From Rhodococcoides kroppenstedtii (lineage in GTDB: Bacteria > Actinomycetota > Actinomycetes > Mycobacteriales > Mycobacteriaceae), in the NCBI RefSeq assembly GCF_900111805.1, contig NZ_FOJN01000006.1, positions 124,001 to 188,000 on the forward strand: a stretch of 64,000 nucleotides of DNA, given 5' to 3'. Every line of letters starts with the position of its first letter. The first letter of the stretch is position 1. Position numbers and translations under genes: made by a program. The notes beneath the pieces are model-generated. The model did not search any database and had not been told where the DNA came from. It was given only the letters and a program-made list of their open reading frames with translations. This document shows positions 41,389 to 49,427 of the stretch, in pieces.

Positions 41389-44300
41389 ATGAGCTGGGGG
41401 GCCGGGCGGGGTTTGGCGTCGGTGGAGACGAGGGAGGACTTCGCGGACGCGCTGCGAGGCCTCCGGCAGGCGAGCGGATTCACCGTCCGCGCCATCGCCG
41501 ACAGTGCGGACGTCCGCCTGGCGACGGTGGGTGGCTGGTTCAGCGGCAAGCACGTTCCGACGCCGGCCAACCAGGACGCCTTCCGTCGTGTGCTCGGTGC
41601 CTGCGGGGTCACCGCCGACGACGCCGACGCGTGGTGGGCCGCGGTGATGCGAGTGCGGCGCGCGACCCAGCGCCGGGCGGCGGCGACGCCCTACCGAGGT
41701 CTGGAGGCCTTCTCCGTCGGTGACTCCCGGTGGTTCCACGGCCGGGAGGAGGAGACCGATGCGCTGCTCGACCGAGTTCGGCTGCTGACCGGAGGCGGAA
41801 TTCTGGCCGTGGTCGGAGCGTCCGGCGCCGGAAAGTCCTCGCTCCTGTCGGCGGGCCTGCTGGCTCGGATCGAGCGCGGCGACCTCGGTGCGCGGACGGC
41901 CGTGCGCATCACGCCGTCGAGGCTGCGGAATCCGACGGACCTCGACCCGCGACCGGACATCGTCGTGGTCGATCAGGCCGAGGAACTGTGGGGAGAGGCG
42001 TTCGACGCCGGCGAGCGTCGACGGTATCTGGACCGCCTCGAGGGCCTGACCACCGATGGGCGCCACCCCGTGGTGGCGGTGGTCGCGCTGCGCGCGGATT
42101 TCTACGCAGTCGCCCTCACGGAGCCGACGGTGGCGGCCGCGCTCGCGTCGGATCCGCTGGTCGTCGGCCCGTTGGACGAGCAGCGGGTGCGTCGGGTGAT
42201 CACCGCCCCCGCCGAGACCGCCGGTGCGCGGGTCGACCCCGCACTCGTCGAGGTGTTGCTCGCGGAGCTGGGTGTGCGATCGCAGCACGGGTTGTCGCCG
42301 TCGACACTCCCTCTGCTCTCGCATGTTCTTCTCGCGACCTGGGAGCGCGCGCGCACGTCCACGTTGTCCGTCGCGGACTATCGACAGACCGGGGGGATCG
42401 CCGGCGCGGTGGAGCACACGGCGGAAGCGGTGCTCGGCACGTACGACGTGGACGACCGGGCCGTGGCCGAGCGTCTGCTCCTGCGGCTGGTGGACCTCGA
42501 CGGCCCGACCGTGACGCGTCGCCTCGTGCCCCTCTCCGAAGTGGGGGCCGTCGCGTCCGAGGTGGTCGACGATCTCACCGACGCCAGATTGGTGACCGTC
42601 GACGAGCAGTTCGTGACGATCACTCACGAGTCGTTGGTGACCACGTGGCCTCGATTCGCGGAGCTGATCGACGCCCACCGGGACTGGGTGGTGCACCACC
42701 GCACGCTGACGCAGTACGCGCACGGGTGGAACGAGACGGGTCGCGACCGTGGCGAACTGTTGAGCGAGACGCGATCGGCCCTGTACGAATCCTTGCTCTC
42801 CACCGGCGGCCGACGCGAACACCTCAACGCGCTCGAGACGGAGTACCTCACCGAATCGGCAGCCGAGCATCACCGGGCGGCCGACGCGCGTCGTCGACGG
42901 GCCCGTGTGCGGGCGGCGTTGACGTCGGCTCTGGCCGTGATGACGGTGCTCGCGGTGGCCGCGGCGACATTCGCGGTGTCGGCGCGATCACGCGCGGTGT
43001 CCGAACGTAACGACGCGGTCGAGGCTCGGGCGATCGCGGACGCACGCGTCGTCCTCGCGCAGTCGCGGCGACTCCGCGACCAGGACCCGGCACTGTCGGC
43101 GCAGTTGGCGGTGGCGGCCTACGAGACGGACCCGTCGTTCGATGCTCGATCGGCGGTCCTGGACACCACGGCGTCGGCGTTCCCGACCCGCGTCGTCGGC
43201 TCGGCAGGGCCCACCCAGTCCGTTCTCGACGAGGCGGGACGTGTTCTGGCCGTGGGGTATTCCTCGGGATCGGTGGATCTGTATTCCGACGATTCGGACG
43301 ATGCGAGCGCGTTCGCGCAGGCCCCGCCGGCGCGGTTGAGCACGGATGCGGGCCCCGTGCAGTCGCTCGCGGTGGACGCAGCGGGAACGCGACTGGCGAT
43401 CGGCAGCGCCACGGGCGTCGCCGTGTACGACCTCGCTGCACTCGACCGGCCGCGCAGGGTCGCGACTCTGCCCCTCGACACGACGGCGCAATCGATCGCG
43501 TTCCGTCCGGGAGGTGCCGAGCTGGCGGTGGGGACCGCGGCGTCGACGGTGCTGCGGTGGGCGTACGAGACGCCGGCGTCGCCGACGCGACTCGATCTAC
43601 CCGGAGCCGGAAACACCGTCGTGGCCTACACGCCCGATGGCGGCCGAGTCCTGGGTGCCGGGAACGGGCGCACGCTCGCCGTGTGGGACGCCGTCTCGGG
43701 CGCACCCCTGTTCGCGGTCCCGTTCGACGGCTCGACCTACCGCTACCTCGATCTCGACGTGTCGCCGGACGGGACGACGCTGGCGACGGGATCCACCGGG
43801 CGTGAGGTCGCACGGTGGACCGTCGGCGGAGACGGCTTGCTCACCGGCCTCGCGCCCCTGGGGCAGTTCGCCAGCTACGCCACGTCGGTCGCATTCGATC
43901 GGACCGGCCAGTTCCTCGCCGCGGGAAGTGCGGACGCGTCGACCCTCGTGTGGGACGCGCGCACCGGCGACGAGGTGACGGAGTTTCCCGGTCCCGCGAC
44001 CGTCGGCAGCGTCGCGTTCGACCGCACCGGGTCGCTGATCACGTCCGACGGGGCCGGGACCACCCGGCAGTGGCGCCTCCCCGGTCCCGACCTTCCCGGA
44101 CCGACGGCGAGCGTCTTCACGCTGGTCCACCGGCAGGGTGGCCCGTCGGTGCTCGCCGGTGTCGGAGTGCGGGGCGACGGCGCCGTGCTGTGGCCGGCCG
44201 GGACCGGTGGCGTCGAACCGCCGCCGACGACGCTGCGCCCGGGCCCGGGGGTGTCGTACTCCGGCGCGTCGGCGCTGAGCTGGGACAGCTCGACGGCGGC

Positions 44301-45147
44301 GATCGGCACGACCACCGGTGGCGTCGAGCTGTGGGACGTCTCCGACCCCGCGCGGCCGGCGCGGCTCGGAGCGATCGACGCCGTGGTGCCTCTGCTGGTG
44401 GGCGGTCTCGCCTTCACCGCCGACGGCCGGAACCTCCTGCTGTCCCAGCAGGACGCGCCCGACCTCGCCGTCCTCGATCTGGCCGATCTCGCCGCCCCTC
44501 GCGCTGTGTCGACGTTCGCGGTGACCGGTCTGCCGTCGTTGTCGGTCTTCCGCACCGACCGCGCGATCGTGCACGTCGCCACGTCGGCTGCCGCCGTCGA
44601 GACGTGGGACCTGACGGATCCGGCCCGCCCGGTACGGGTCGGAGCGCTGACGGGACTGCCTGCCGGGGCCAACGCGGTCGCGCTGTCGGCGGACGATGCG
44701 GTGCTGGCCGTCGGGACCGCGGACGGGACGGTCACCCTCGTCGACGCGACCGATCCTGCGGAGACGAGGGTGCTGGGCAGGACCGGCGCGGACACGGAGG
44801 TGTACTCGTTGGCGTTCGACGCCGACGGCGAACGGCTGGTGGGGGGAACGTCGATCGACTCGGCGTGGATCTGGGACGTGCGCGATCCGACGACGCCTCG
44901 GCCCTACGCGGCCTTGAGCGCGATCGGGGAACGGGTGAACGACGCGGTCTTCGTCGGAGCGACATCCCTGGTGGCAGGCGGTGCGGGTGGCACGGTGCGG
45001 CAGTGGACGGTCGATCCCGAGTTCGCTGTCGAGAACCTGTGTTCGCGAGCGGGGGCGCTGGTCACCGAGCGGGAATGGGCGGATCTGCTGCCGGGCGTGA
45101 ACTACGACCCGCCGTGCGACGAAGCAGCGCCTCGGGCCCCTCGCTGA
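41389..45147 (+). CDS. HTH-nSTAND1 NTPase-TM-WD40 repeat protein
   Basis: A 1252-residue signalling-type STAND protein. Residues about 12-85 are an XRE-like helix-turn-helix (FADALRGLRQASGFTVRAIADSADVRLATVGGWFSGKHVP). YRGLEAFSVGDSRWFHGREEETDALLDRV opens the nSTAND1 NTPase, with Walker A GASGAGKSSLL (about 144-154) and Walker B PDIVVVDQAEELW (about 189-201). Helical regions follow to about 500. One membrane helix is at about 512-532. From about 590 to 1235 are at least 12 WD40-type blades (LAVGTADGTVTLVDATDP and similar). By analogy the propeller senses a ligand and the NTPase oligomerises. The N-terminal HTH could bind DNA or act as an adaptor. Its last 46 bp overlap the convergent GNAT gene. 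Confidence 0.88.
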   Translation: MSWGAGRGLASVETREDFADALRGLRQASGFTVRAIADSADVRLATVGGWFSGKHVPTPANQDAFRRVLGACGVTADDADAWWAAVMRVRRATQRRAAATPYRGLEAFSVGDSRWFHGREEETDALLDRVRLLTGGGILAVVGASGAGKSSLLSAGLLARIERGDLGARTAVRITPSRLRNPTDLDPRPDIVVVDQAEELWGEAFDAGERRRYLDRLEGLTTDGRHPVVAVVALRADFYAVALTEPTVAAALASDPLVVGPLDEQRVRRVITAPAETAGARVDPALVEVLLAELGVRSQHGLSPSTLPLLSHVLLATWERARTSTLSVADYRQTGGIAGAVEHTAEAVLGTYDVDDRAVAERLLLRLVDLDGPTVTRRLVPLSEVGAVASEVVDDLTDARLVTVDEQFVTITHESLVTTWPRFAELIDAHRDWVVHHRTLTQYAHGWNETGRDRGELLSETRSALYESLLSTGGRREHLNALETEYLTESAAEHHRAADARRRRARVRAALTSALAVMTVLAVAAATFAVSARSRAVSERNDAVEARAIADARVVLAQSRRLRDQDPALSAQLAVAAYETDPSFDARSAVLDTTASAFPTRVVGSAGPTQSVLDEAGRVLAVGYSSGSVDLYSDDSDDASAFAQAPPARLSTDAGPVQSLAVDAAGTRLAIGSATGVAVYDLAALDRPRRVATLPLDTTAQSIAFRPGGAELAVGTAASTVLRWAYETPASPTRLDLPGAGNTVVAYTPDGGRVLGAGNGRTLAVWDAVSGAPLFAVPFDGSTYRYLDLDVSPDGTTLATGSTGREVARWTVGGDGLLTGLAPLGQFASYATSVAFDRTGQFLAAGSADASTLVWDARTGDEVTEFPGPATVGSVAFDRTGSLITSDGAGTTRQWRLPGPDLPGPTASVFTLVHRQGGPSVLAGVGVRGDGAVLWPAGTGGVEPPPTTLRPGPGVSYSGASALSWDSSTAAIGTTTGGVELWDVSDPARPARLGAIDAVVPLLVGGLAFTADGRNLLLSQQDAPDLAVLDLADLAAPRAVSTFAVTGLPSLSVFRTDRAIVHVATSAAAVETWDLTDPARPVRVGALTGLPAGANAVALSADDAVLAVGTADGTVTLVDATDPAETRVLGRTGADTEVYSLAFDADGERLVGGTSIDSAWIWDVRDPTTPRPYAALSAIGERVNDAVFVGATSLVAGGAGGTVRQWTVDPEFAVENLCSRAGALVTEREWADLLPGVNYDPPCDEAAPRAPR

Positions 45148-45734
45148 CCGCCGGAAAGTCGGCGGTCGATCCGCGCCTGGAGAGCCTGTCGGGCGGACGG
45201 CCAGTCGTCGTCGGTCATGGCGAACAGGGCCGTGGTTCGCCACGATCCGTCGGTCCGCTGCCGGTGCTTGCGGAGCAGGCCCTCGAACGTCGCGCCGAGC
45301 GTGGCGATGGCGGCGCGGGACTGCACATTGTGTTCGTCGGTGTGCCATTCCACGCGCACCGCGCCGTGCGCGAAGGCGCGGCCGAGCAGCAGCAGCTTGG
45401 CTTCCGGGTTGATCGCGGTGCCCTGCGCCGACGTCGAGAGCCACGTGTAGCCGATCGCCAGACTGCGGTGGGCGGGGTCGAGAAGGTAGTACGACGTCGT
45501 GCCGACGGGCTCGCCCGCGGCGGTGCGTTGCAGGAACGGCTGCCGCGCGGGGTCGGCGAGGGCCGCGTCGATGTACGCGGTGGCGTCGCTCCGCGTCCGG
45601 ATCGGGGCGCTGGTCCATCGAAAGATGCGCTCGTCGTCCGCCGCGGCCAGCAGATCGTCGGCATGGTCGGCGGTCAGCTTCTCGAGGGTGACGTGCGTGC
45701 CGTGCAGAGTCTCGTGCTCGATCCACCCGCTCAT
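45102..45734 (-). CDS. GNAT-family N-acetyltransferase (RimJ/RimL-like)
   Basis: A 210-residue acetyltransferase. The RimJ-like layout is THVTLEKLTADHADDLLAAADDERIFRWTSAP, then GEPVGTTSYYLLDPAHRSLAIGYTWLSTSAQGTAINPEAKLLLLGRAF (acetyl-CoA site with a modified Q/R-x-x-G-x-G/A loop) and VRVEWHTDEHNVQSRAAIATLGATFEGLLRKH. The ATG at 45734 overlaps the GT87 gene stop (ATGA). Its end overlaps the STAND gene end by 46 bp. Target (protein N-terminus, antibiotic or metabolite) unknown. Confidence 0.87.
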   Translation of the reverse strand: MSGWIEHETLHGTHVTLEKLTADHADDLLAAADDERIFRWTSAPIRTRSDATAYIDAALADPARQPFLQRTAAGEPVGTTSYYLLDPAHRSLAIGYTWLSTSAQGTAINPEAKLLLLGRAFAHGAVRVEWHTDEHNVQSRAAIATLGATFEGLLRKHRQRTDGSWRTTALFAMTDDDWPSARQALQARIDRRLSGGQRGARGAASSHGGS

Positions 45735-47089
45735 ACGGGAACCTCCTCCGATTCGAGACGGTGCATTCTCGGCCTCGTAGTGCGGACGGGCGGTGTGCGG
45801 ACGTACGCCCGGGCGAAGAGCACGAGCAGGATCACCAGCAGGACGGTGCGTCCCCAGACGCCCAGCACCACCAGGGTCTCCTCGGACCGGGCGTCCTGCC
45901 CCGCGGCGAGGGCGGCGAACCAGCGGAACACGCCGACCCCGACCGCCACGTCGGTGAGGAGGTAGGCGCCGACCACCTGCCACGGCACGCGCAGCAGCAC
46001 GAAGAACGGCAGGATCCAGAGGGTGTACTGCGGGGAGTGCACCTTGTGGAACAGCAGGAAGCCGGTGAGCATGACGGCGCTCGTCTGCACCCAGGGGTAG
46101 GAGCCGACGGTGGCCAGGCTGCGCCGACCGACCCACAGGGCGCCGGCGAAGGACAGCAGCACCAGGGTCGGGGACAGCAGGTCGACCGCCGACTGGAACG
46201 CGGCCTCGTCGGCGGCGCTCACCTCCGGCGTGGCACCGGGCGTCTCGAAGAGGTACCGCACACCCCAGTACCAGATCGAATTGGTGGTGATGTCCGCCTG
46301 CCGCAGGCTCTGGAACGCGAACGACGCCCGCCATCCGTCGTATCCGGCGACGGCGAACGGCACGTTGATCGCGGCGACGGTGATGCCGGCCGCGGCGAGC
46401 ACGCCCAGAGCGCCGCGCACGTCCCGGCGATCCCGTTCCGTCTCGCCGTGGAGGACGTACGCCGCGAGCGGCAGCACGAACGCGCCGGGGTAGAGCTTGA
46501 GGCAGAAGCCGATGCCGAGCAGCACGGCGGCGATCACCGCGCGCACGCGGAGCGGCAACCGGGTCGCCATCACGGCGACCGCGCCGACCGCCGTCGCGAC
46601 CACCGGCAGTTCCCAGTTGTGGAAGGCGTACATCACCAGCGCCGGACTCGCCGACCAGATCAGGGCGACGCGCCCCGCGAGTCGTCCGAGCATCCAGGCG
46701 ATGAGCGCACCGAAGGGGGCGAGCAGCACGGCGGACCACGCGAGGAAGTCCGCGTCGGTGTCGCTGGCCAGGCCGCCGAGCCACATCAGCATGCCGCTGA
46801 GCACCGGGTACTCGACCGTCCCGCCCGTCAGGGAGCCGTCGGGCGCGATGGCCCCGCCGACGTACGGGAACAGGTGGAGGTCGATGCCGCGACCCAGCCA
46901 CAGGAACTGGATGTCGGAGTAGCAGACGGCGGAGTCCTTGATGCGATCGAAGACCTCGCTGCGCCCCGCGTCGTCGAACGGCGGACCCGCGCACCGGGCC
47001 TTGTTGAGATACCCGAGCGCCATCGTCACCAGTGCGACGACCGTGACCGACGCGGCCACGACGGGGCTCGCGCGGCGACGGGTCTCCAT
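45731..47089 (-). CDS. GT87/DUF2029 membrane glycosyltransferase, paralogue of the ponA-linked one
   Basis: A 452-residue polytopic protein with about ten helices. It shares marker loops with the protein at 30079-31707: DSAVCYSDIQFLWLGRGIDLHLFPY, VEYPVLSGMLMWLGG, GFCLKLYPGAFVLPL and HKVHSPQYTLWILPF. The N-tail is short. Likely a polyprenyl-phosphate mannose-dependent glycosyltransferase acting outside the membrane. It is upstream of the GNAT gene and overlaps it (ATGA). It is divergent from rpsF, so its promoter region is shared with that of the ribosomal operon. Acceptor unknown. Confidence 0.85.
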   Translation of the reverse strand: METRRRASPVVAASVTVVALVTMALGYLNKARCAGPPFDDAGRSEVFDRIKDSAVCYSDIQFLWLGRGIDLHLFPYVGGAIAPDGSLTGGTVEYPVLSGMLMWLGGLASDTDADFLAWSAVLLAPFGALIAWMLGRLAGRVALIWSASPALVMYAFHNWELPVVATAVGAVAVMATRLPLRVRAVIAAVLLGIGFCLKLYPGAFVLPLAAYVLHGETERDRRDVRGALGVLAAAGITVAAINVPFAVAGYDGWRASFAFQSLRQADITTNSIWYWGVRYLFETPGATPEVSAADEAAFQSAVDLLSPTLVLLSFAGALWVGRRSLATVGSYPWVQTSAVMLTGFLLFHKVHSPQYTLWILPFFVLLRVPWQVVGAYLLTDVAVGVGVFRWFAALAAGQDARSEETLVVLGVWGRTVLLVILLVLFARAYVRTPPVRTTRPRMHRLESEEVPV

Positions 47090-47203
47090 GCGGTCAGCCT
47101 AGGTGGCGGATGCGGGTGCGGGCGTCCGTCGGGGGTCGCGGATTTCTGTCGCAGCAGGTCCGACAGGTACCCTGGGCGGGTTGCTGACGCAACGACCCTC
47201 CTG

Positions 47204-47246
47204 TCACGGATCGTCCGTGACCGTTTCACAGTCCATAGGAGGTGAT
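47204..47246 (+). promoter_or_regulatory. rpsF leader: hairpin and strong ribosome site
   Basis: A perfect 7-bp hairpin TCACGGA-TCG-TCCGTGA (47204-47220) is followed by AGGAGGTGAT (47237-47246), a full-length match to the 16S rRNA tail, 8 nt before the rpsF ATG. rpsF leaders in many bacteria bind the S6:S18 complex. Whether this hairpin is part of such an element cannot be decided by eye. Confidence 0.45.
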
Positions 47247-47254
47247 GAGGTCTC

Positions 47255-47542
47255 ATGCGTCATTACGAACTGATGGTCATTCTCGACCCCAACCTGGACG
47301 AGCGCACCGTCGCCCCGTCGCTGGATACGTTCCTCAACGTCATCCGCAAGGACGGCGGCAAGATCGACAAGGTCGATGTGTGGGGTAAGCGCCGTCTCGC
47401 CTACGAGATCGAGAAGCACTCCGAAGGTATCTACGCCGTCATCGACATCGATGCCGAGCCTGCTTCGGTGTCCGAGCTCGATCGTCAGCTGGGCCTGAAC
47501 GAGTCCGTTCTGCGCACCAAGGTTCTCCGCCGCGGCAAGTGA
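47255..47542 (+). CDS. rpsF: 30S ribosomal protein S6
   Basis: 95 residues, [19 protein letters not shown] at the N-terminus, [25 protein letters not shown] in the middle and [15 protein letters not shown] at the end: a complete bS6. It pairs with S18 on the 30S platform. First gene of rpsF-ssb-rpsR-rplI, with a very strong ribosome site. Confidence 0.97.
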   Translation: MRHYELMVILDPNLDERTVAPSLDTFLNVIRKDGGKIDKVDVWGKRRLAYEIEKHSEGIYAVIDIDAEPASVSELDRQLGLNESVLRTKVLRRGK

Positions 47543-47622
47543 CCTTCCTTGTCGGCGCCCGCCCCTAGGCTGGCGGCGGACACGACACTGCAGGCACTGA
47601 CGAGGTACGAGAAAGAGGAATC

Positions 47623-48159
47623 ATGGCAGGCGAAACCGTCATCACCGTCGTCGGAAACCTGACGGCCGATCCCGAACTTCGATTCACCCCCGCCGGTGCG
47701 GCGGTCGCGAACTTCACCGTCGCGTCCACTCCCCGCACCTTCGATCGCCAGACCAACGAGTGGAAGGACGGCGACGCGCTTTTCCTCCGCTGCAACATCT
47801 GGCGTGAGGCAGCGGAGAACGTCGCCGAGTCCCTGACTCGCGGCGCACGGGTGGTCGTCACGGGCCGGCTCCGGCAGCGTTCCTTCGAGACGCGTGAGGG
47901 TGAGAAGCGCACTGTCGTCGAACTCGAGGTCGACGAGGTCGGCCCTTCGCTCCGCTACGCGACGGCCAAGGTCAACAAGGTCAGTCGCGGTGGCGGCGGT
48001 GGCGGAGGCGGGTTCGGTTCCTCCGGTGGGTCGGGCGGATCGTCCCGTCCGTCGTCCGGTGGCAGCTCGCAGAACGACGATCCGTGGGGCAGCGCCCCGC
48101 AGGCATCGGGCTCGTTCGGTGGCGGCAACCGTGGCGGGGACGACGAACCGCCGTTCTGA
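47623..48159 (+). CDS. ssb: Single-stranded DNA-binding protein
   Basis: 178 residues. The OB-fold (1-115) reads [23 protein letters not shown], then [32 protein letters not shown] and [19 protein letters not shown] Gly/Ser-rich flexible linker (about 123-165) follows, ending in the acidic tip DDEPPF that docks replication and repair partners. It tetramerises on ssDNA. The linker is actinobacterial in style. Located in the ribosomal operon 80 bp after rpsF, as in all Mycobacteriales. Confidence 0.97.
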   Translation: MAGETVITVVGNLTADPELRFTPAGAAVANFTVASTPRTFDRQTNEWKDGDALFLRCNIWREAAENVAESLTRGARVVVTGRLRQRSFETREGEKRTVVELEVDEVGPSLRYATAKVNKVSRGGGGGGGGFGSSGGSGGSSRPSSGGSSQNDDPWGSAPQASGSFGGGNRGGDDEPPF

Positions 48160-48203
48160 CCGGCACCCCAACACACGTTTCACATCTGATCTGGAGATCG
48201 ACC

Positions 48204-48446
48204 ATGCCCAAACCGCCGTTGCGCGACAAGGTGATCAAGAAGAAGGTCTGCACCTTCTGCAAGGAAAAGAACACGTCCATCGACTACAAGGACACGACGC
48301 TGCTGCGTAAGTACGTCAGCGATCGCGGCAAGATCCGCGCTCGTCGTGTCACCGGCAACTGCGTCCAGCACCAGCGGGACATCGCCATCGCAGTCAAGAA
48401 CTCGCGTGAGGTGGCCCTGCTGCCCTACGCCGCGACTGCGCGATAA
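48204..48446 (+). CDS. rpsR: 30S ribosomal protein S18 (cysteine-containing form)
   Basis: 80 residues, [23 protein letters not shown] at the start and [34 protein letters not shown] at the core. The CTFC pair plus NC make this the Cys-containing (C+) zinc-type S18. Actinobacteria often carry a second Cys-free S18 elsewhere under Zur control. A GGAGAT ribosome site precedes the ATG. Followed by rplI after 15 bp. Confidence 0.96.
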   Translation: MPKPPLRDKVIKKKVCTFCKEKNTSIDYKDTTLLRKYVSDRGKIRARRVTGNCVQHQRDIAIAVKNSREVALLPYAATAR

Positions 48447-48461
48447 GGGGAAAGGGAAACC

Positions 48462-48917
48462 ATGAAGCTCATCCTCACCGCTGATGTCGACAACCTCGGT
48501 GCGCCCGGCGACACCGTGGAGGTCAAGGACGGATACGGCCGGAACTACCTGCTGCCTCGCGGCCTGGCCATCGTGGCCACCCGCGGCGCGCAGAAGCAGG
48601 TCGACGGCATCCGTCGTGCGCAGGAAGCCCGCGCCGTGCGCGGTCTCGACCACGCCAACGAGCTCAAGCAGGCCATCGAGGGCCTCGATTCCGTGTCGCT
48701 GACGGTGCGTACCGCCGGCGATTCGGGCAAGCTCTTCGGCTCGGTCACCGCCGCCGACGTCGCCGCCGCGCTCAAGTCGGCCGGTGGCCCCACCGTCGAC
48801 AAGCGCAGCGTCGAGCTGCCGAAGTCCCACATCAAGTCCGTCGGCAAGCACCGCATCACGGTCGCGCTGCACCCCGACGTCACCGCCGCGTTCGATCTCG
48901 AGGTCACCGCTTCCTGA
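48462..48917 (+). CDS. rplI: 50S ribosomal protein L9
   Basis: 151 residues. The N-domain [37 protein letters not shown] binds 23S rRNA. A long central helix and the C-domain with [16 protein letters not shown] and [18 protein letters not shown] follow. Full length for bL9. Last gene of the operon, followed by a strong terminator at 48936-48974. Confidence 0.97.
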   Translation: MKLILTADVDNLGAPGDTVEVKDGYGRNYLLPRGLAIVATRGAQKQVDGIRRAQEARAVRGLDHANELKQAIEGLDSVSLTVRTAGDSGKLFGSVTAADVAAALKSAGGPTVDKRSVELPKSHIKSVGKHRITVALHPDVTAAFDLEVTAS

Positions 48918-48935
48918 TCGGCGTCCAGCGCGACG

Positions 48936-48974
48936 CGACGCCCCGGTCCGCCTTCTCGGCGGGCCGGGGCGTCG
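48936..48974 (+). terminator. Terminator of the rpsF-ssb-rpsR-rplI operon
   Basis: An 11-bp perfect stem CGACGCCCCGG / CCGGGGCGTCG with further internal pairing (CCGCC/GGCGG), 18 bp after the rplI stop codon. It is GC-rich with a weak TCGTGTT tail. Confidence 0.8.
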
Positions 48975-49427
48975 TCGTGTTCGGACTGGGTTCCGAAAAC
49001 GTGGCGCTCGCCCCGGTTCGCGTAAGTGTGAGCCCGGTCATGTTGATAACTTCGGTCCGATGCGAGGGGACACGCCCGAGTTGTCAACCCCTCGGGACAC
49101 GCCGACGGCGAGTCGATCCCCAGGTAAGAAAATTCATGAACAGCCTCTGACCTGGTGTTTCCACCGAAACTTTCCTGCTGCTCCCCAGGCTGTCCACAGA
49201 TGGTCAACACCGTGTCCTGCCGTTTGCACAATCTATCCCCGGGTCGGTCCACACGCCCTTTTGCGAAGCCGTATTCGAGCCCCTAACGTCCCTCCGGCAC
49301 CGATCTCGAGGCCGCTGAATCGGCTCGTCGTGTCGGTGCGTCGAGGTACACAGTCTCGGGGGAACACCCCGCGACACCGGCGGTCCGGATGCGGCCGTCG
49401 ACCCGAACGAGAAGGCGGCGAATTTCT
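48975..49427 (+). promoter_or_regulatory. 453-bp non-coding region before dnaB
   Basis: I see no protein-like frame here. It holds the dnaB promoter region, an AT-rich pocket (TAAGAAAATTCATGAA, 49124-49139) and several TGTCCACA/GTTGTCAAC-like words: CTGTCCACAG at 49191-49200, GGTCCACACG at 49245-49254, and GTTGATAAC near 49044. CTGTCCACA differs from the DnaA box TTGTCCACA by one base. This could be DnaA control of the helicase gene; it is too sparse for an origin. Confidence 0.4.

Noticed and set aside
48975-49427. Chromosomal replication origin before dnaB
   Set aside because: Only a few imperfect DnaA-box words, and no dnaA/dnaN genes nearby. In this order oriC lies between dnaA and dnaN.
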